A DNA stretch of 59,063 nucleotides from Enterococcus plantarum (lineage in GTDB: Bacteria > Bacillota > Bacilli > Lactobacillales > Enterococcaceae): contig NZ_MIKA01000013.1 in the NCBI RefSeq assembly GCF_001730295.1, forward strand, positions 1-59,063, written 5' to 3'. Positions 57,417 through 59,063 of this stretch are shown one piece after another (position 1 is the stretch's first letter; each line of letters begins with the position of its first letter). Made by a program: the position numbers and the translations under genes. Under the pieces are notes generated by a model that searched no databases, was not told the origin of the DNA, and was given only the letters and a program-made list of their open reading frames with translations.

Positions 57417-57457
57417 AAATCTATGCAGCTCCAAGGCTGCGCCTTCGGAATAGATTT
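57417..57457. other. structured palindrome upstream of csp
   Basis: AAATCTAT (57417-57424) pairs with ATAGATTT (57450-57457); inside lies GCAGC/GCTGC with a 6-base loop and a 9-base bulge containing CCTTCGGA. No T-run. It resembles a small repeat unit or RNA structure; no other copy was seen in this window. The rest of 57314-57600 holds no gene. Confidence 0.4.
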
Positions 57458-57606
57458 CTACGATATAACTCTATCATTACTTTCATATTTAACGCTCAAT
57501 ACTACTATACTATAACAGAAATACACTTATTTTGACAATTAATCCTCATTTCTTAACAAATTTTTATTTTTAGGAGAGATATTACTAGCCAAGTGGGCCT
57601 AAATAT

Positions 57607-57730
57607 GCTATAGTAAGAGTGTAGTTTTTGTTCGGTAATATATGTGTAGCTGTTTCAAATAAACATCTTCCACATTTTCACCTTTCAAGTAATTGCAAAA
57701 TATGTGTATATCACAAGGAGGATTTTTATT
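57607..57730 (+). promoter_or_regulatory. csp promoter and leader
   Basis: An extended -10, TGCTATAGT (57607-57614, counting from the TG), is followed by a roughly 110-base leader and AAGGAGG before the ATG. No clear -35 was found. Long cold-shock leaders often act as RNA thermosensors; no structure was worked out here. Confidence 0.5.
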
Positions 57731-57931
57731 ATGGAAACAGGTACAGTAAAATGGTTTAACTCAGACAAAGGTTTTGGATTTATCACTGCAGAAAACGGTA
57801 ATGATGTATTCGTACATTTCTCAGCTATCCAAGGCGACGGATTCAAAACTTTAGAAGAAGGTCAAGCAGTGACTTTCGACGTTGAAGAAGGCCAACGTGG
57901 TCCTCAAGCTACTAACGTTAACAAAGCTTAA
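57731..57931 (+). CDS. cspA: cold-shock protein
   Basis: This 66-residue CspA-type protein binds single-stranded RNA and DNA and acts as an RNA chaperone in the cold. It has RNP1 in KGFGFIT and RNP2 in DVFVHFSA, and the usual [16 protein letters not shown] start. I start at that Met; AAGGAGG lies nine bases upstream, and the longer frame adds nine residues without a site. It ends in two consecutive strong hairpins. Which csp paralogue it is cannot be told. Confidence 0.95.
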   Translation: METGTVKWFNSDKGFGFITAENGNDVFVHFSAIQGDGFKTLEEGQAVTFDVEEGQRGPQATNVNKA

Positions 57932-57950
57932 TTAACTTTAGTAAATTCAA

Positions 57951-57979
57951 AACCTGACGACTAGTCGTCAGGTTTTTTT
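57951..57979 (+). terminator. csp terminator
   Basis: A perfect palindrome from AACCTGACGAC to GTCGTCAGGTT (57951-57974), then TTTTTT. Confidence 0.9.
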
Positions 57980-57994
57980 ATAACTCAAAAAATA

Positions 57995-58037
57995 AAGAGC
58001 CTGAAACATAACTAAAAAGGTTATGTTTCAGGCTCTT
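57995..58037. terminator. second hairpin after csp
   Basis: 18-base perfect arms beginning AAGAGCCTGAAACATAAC (57995-58012) with a 7-base loop. It stands directly ahead of the dispersed repeat copy at 58043. Confidence 0.75.
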
Positions 58038-58042
58038 AGTAA

Positions 58043-58208
58043 CCGAATAAACGGTGGGCGCAGAAGCAACTCCTTCGGAAATAATCTGAAATTGTTGTAA
58101 AACACAACAAAGAACGAGTTGATGGTGCACAGTACCTACTTGGGCACAAAAATTTGAAGAGCAATTTTCGTAAATTCCTTCTTATTTCTCGGAGTTAAAC
58201 ACTTCTTA
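58043..58208 (-). repeat. palindromic dispersed repeat, full copy 2
   Basis: Reverse complement of the repeat at 30733-30900, roughly 90 percent identical by eye over 160 bases. It begins CCGAATAAACGGTGGG, carries GCAGAAGCAACTCCTTCGG near that end, and finishes with TTATTTCTCGGAG and AAACACTTCT. It lies between a hairpin and the IS110 transposase gene. Confidence 0.75.
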
Positions 58209-58290
58209 TACGAAAACTAAACTTGTAAAAAAAGCAAAAAAAGCTACCTCCTACCTAATGCGTAGTTAGCTATAATTGGTCTAGAACACT

Positions 58291-59063
58291 TTAGCGACTA
58301 AATGTTAGAGTGTTCTTTCTATTTTGTAAATAACTTCCTCCAAGTTCATTATAGCGGGACTGATCGGAAAACATCCGATAAATGATACGTATTATTAAAT
58401 GAACGGTCGCAACAACCGCTTTTTTGTGTCCAGCATTTCTTCTTACCCGAAAGAAAAATGCTTGGATTCGATTGGATTTCCCTTGGGAAACGGCCAGGGC
58501 CCCTTGCGCTAAGACCTTCTTTAGATAAGAATTTCCTTTCCCTACACGTTTACTTCGTGTCTTTCCAGCACTTTGATTATTTCCTGGACTCGCTCCTGCC
58601 CATGAAGCCAAATGTCCAGATGTCGGGAAAACAGACATATCTACCCCCACTTCTGCGAGTACAACTGCCGCCGTCCTTCGATTGATTCCTGGGATTTCCT
58701 CTAAACGTTCTACGTATTCTTCATAAGGAACGAGATAGTCGTTTATTGTTTCTTCGACTTCTACTAATTGTTTTTCTAAGCACTCAATTTGAGTGAGATG
58801 AAGAGATAACATTTTACGATAATGAGGCGTCATAAACCCTTCTAAGGATTCGAGCAACTGAGGAACTTTTCTGCGTAATATTGTATAAACACATTCGAGA
58901 ATAAGTGTTTCTGTGATTCGCTTGTTTTTAACCAAAGCATAGAGTAAGGCTCTGCCAGATTTTCCATAGATATCTTTAATCACTGAGGTTAATTTGATTC
59001 CAGCATTCTGCAGGACCATGTGCCCCCGATTTTTTTCTCGATTCAGATCTTCTACTAAGTGCT
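58291..59063 (-). CDS. IS110 family transposase, C-terminal part (cut by window edge)
   Basis: The visible 257 codons run from the window edge to a stop at 58291. The frame stays open through the edge (reading LVEDLNREKN before the internal Met at 59019), so the gene starts outside. The C-terminal Transposase_20 domain is clear: EIPGINRRTAAVVLAEVGVD, then ASWAGASPGNNQSAGKTRSKR and GNSYLKKVLAQGA. The N-terminal RuvC-like DEDD domain is not in view. IS110 recombinases use an element-encoded bridge RNA. Downstream hairpins (58238-58316) may be a terminator or element end. Confidence 0.85.
   Translation of the reverse strand, partial: HLVEDLNREKNRGHMVLQNAGIKLTSVIKDIYGKSGRALLYALVKNKRITETLILECVYTILRRKVPQLLESLEGFMTPHYRKMLSLHLTQIECLEKQLVEVEETINDYLVPYEEYVERLEEIPGINRRTAAVVLAEVGVDMSVFPTSGHLASWAGASPGNNQSAGKTRSKRVGKGNSYLKKVLAQGALAVSQGKSNRIQAFFFRVRRNAGHKKAVVATVHLIIRIIYRMFSDQSRYNELGGSYLQNRKNTLTFSR

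Overview
The window is chromosomal DNA of a low-GC Gram-positive bacterium, most likely a member of Enterococcus. This rests on gene order and gene content: rho, a second murA, and class II fba as in Bacillus and Enterococcus; dinG, ypmB-like, aspB, asnS; an ArpU-type regulator; a haem catalase with no haem-synthesis genes nearby; and a SprE/V8-like protease. Almost all genes lie on the minus strand, as expected for one replichore arm, with short plus-strand islands at 10.1, 44.6, 47.9 and 54.6-57.9 kb.

Layout. 0.1-4.2 kb: rpmE2, rho, murA2 and fba (translation, termination, wall precursor, glycolysis). 4.4-8.7 kb: a small membrane protein, an RpiR regulator, a GH4 6-phospho-alpha-glucosidase and an alpha-glucoside PTS IICB, together a maltose-type disaccharide uptake unit. 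8.9-16.9 kb: a YitT membrane protein, a YajQ-family protein, asparaginase, a nuclease-helicase related to DinG/XPD, an orphan argJ, a Bax-inhibitor-1 protein and a MaoC-like hotdog protein. 17.0-25.7 kb: murC, a lineage-specific protein, asnS, aspB, a YpmB/TseB-like protein and dinG. 25.9-32.4 kb is more accessory: a FlaR-like kinase, an IS3-type remnant, a DUF697 protein, a secreted V8-like serine protease, a 502-residue unknown protein, a dispersed repeat and an amino acid permease. 32.8-39.9 kb: katA, a flippase-like membrane protein, DUF1294, a lipid kinase, pepT, a Nif3-like protein and trmK. 40.4-43.3 kb: alaS under a T-box riboswitch. 43.4-52.1 kb: a SUMF1-like unknown, a GNAT, cshB, a VanZ-RDD membrane protein, a small membrane protein, phnA, a phosphatase-like lipoprotein, nrnA and a ytoI-like regulator.

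52.3-55.7 kb is a decayed or mobile patch. It holds a frameshifted MFS transporter, a lone holin, an ArpU regulator, and divergently a CI-like repressor followed by an ImmA/IrrE metalloprotease, with three candidate operators in front of the repressor. 55.7-59.1 kb: a hairpin-dense stretch with a possible small transcript, a baeRF-type protein, a cold-shock protein, and an IS110-family transposase cut by the window edge.

The most unusual non-coding signal is a palindromic dispersed repeat. It occurs as two roughly 165-bp copies in opposite orientation (30733-30900 and 58043-58208) and as an internally deleted copy of about 52 bp that folds into a hairpin (48245-48296). Other points worth checking are a LexA-like box before the nuclease-helicase, palindromes before fba, rpiR and the protease, and several uncharacterised proteins. 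No CRISPR array, rRNA or tRNA gene was seen.
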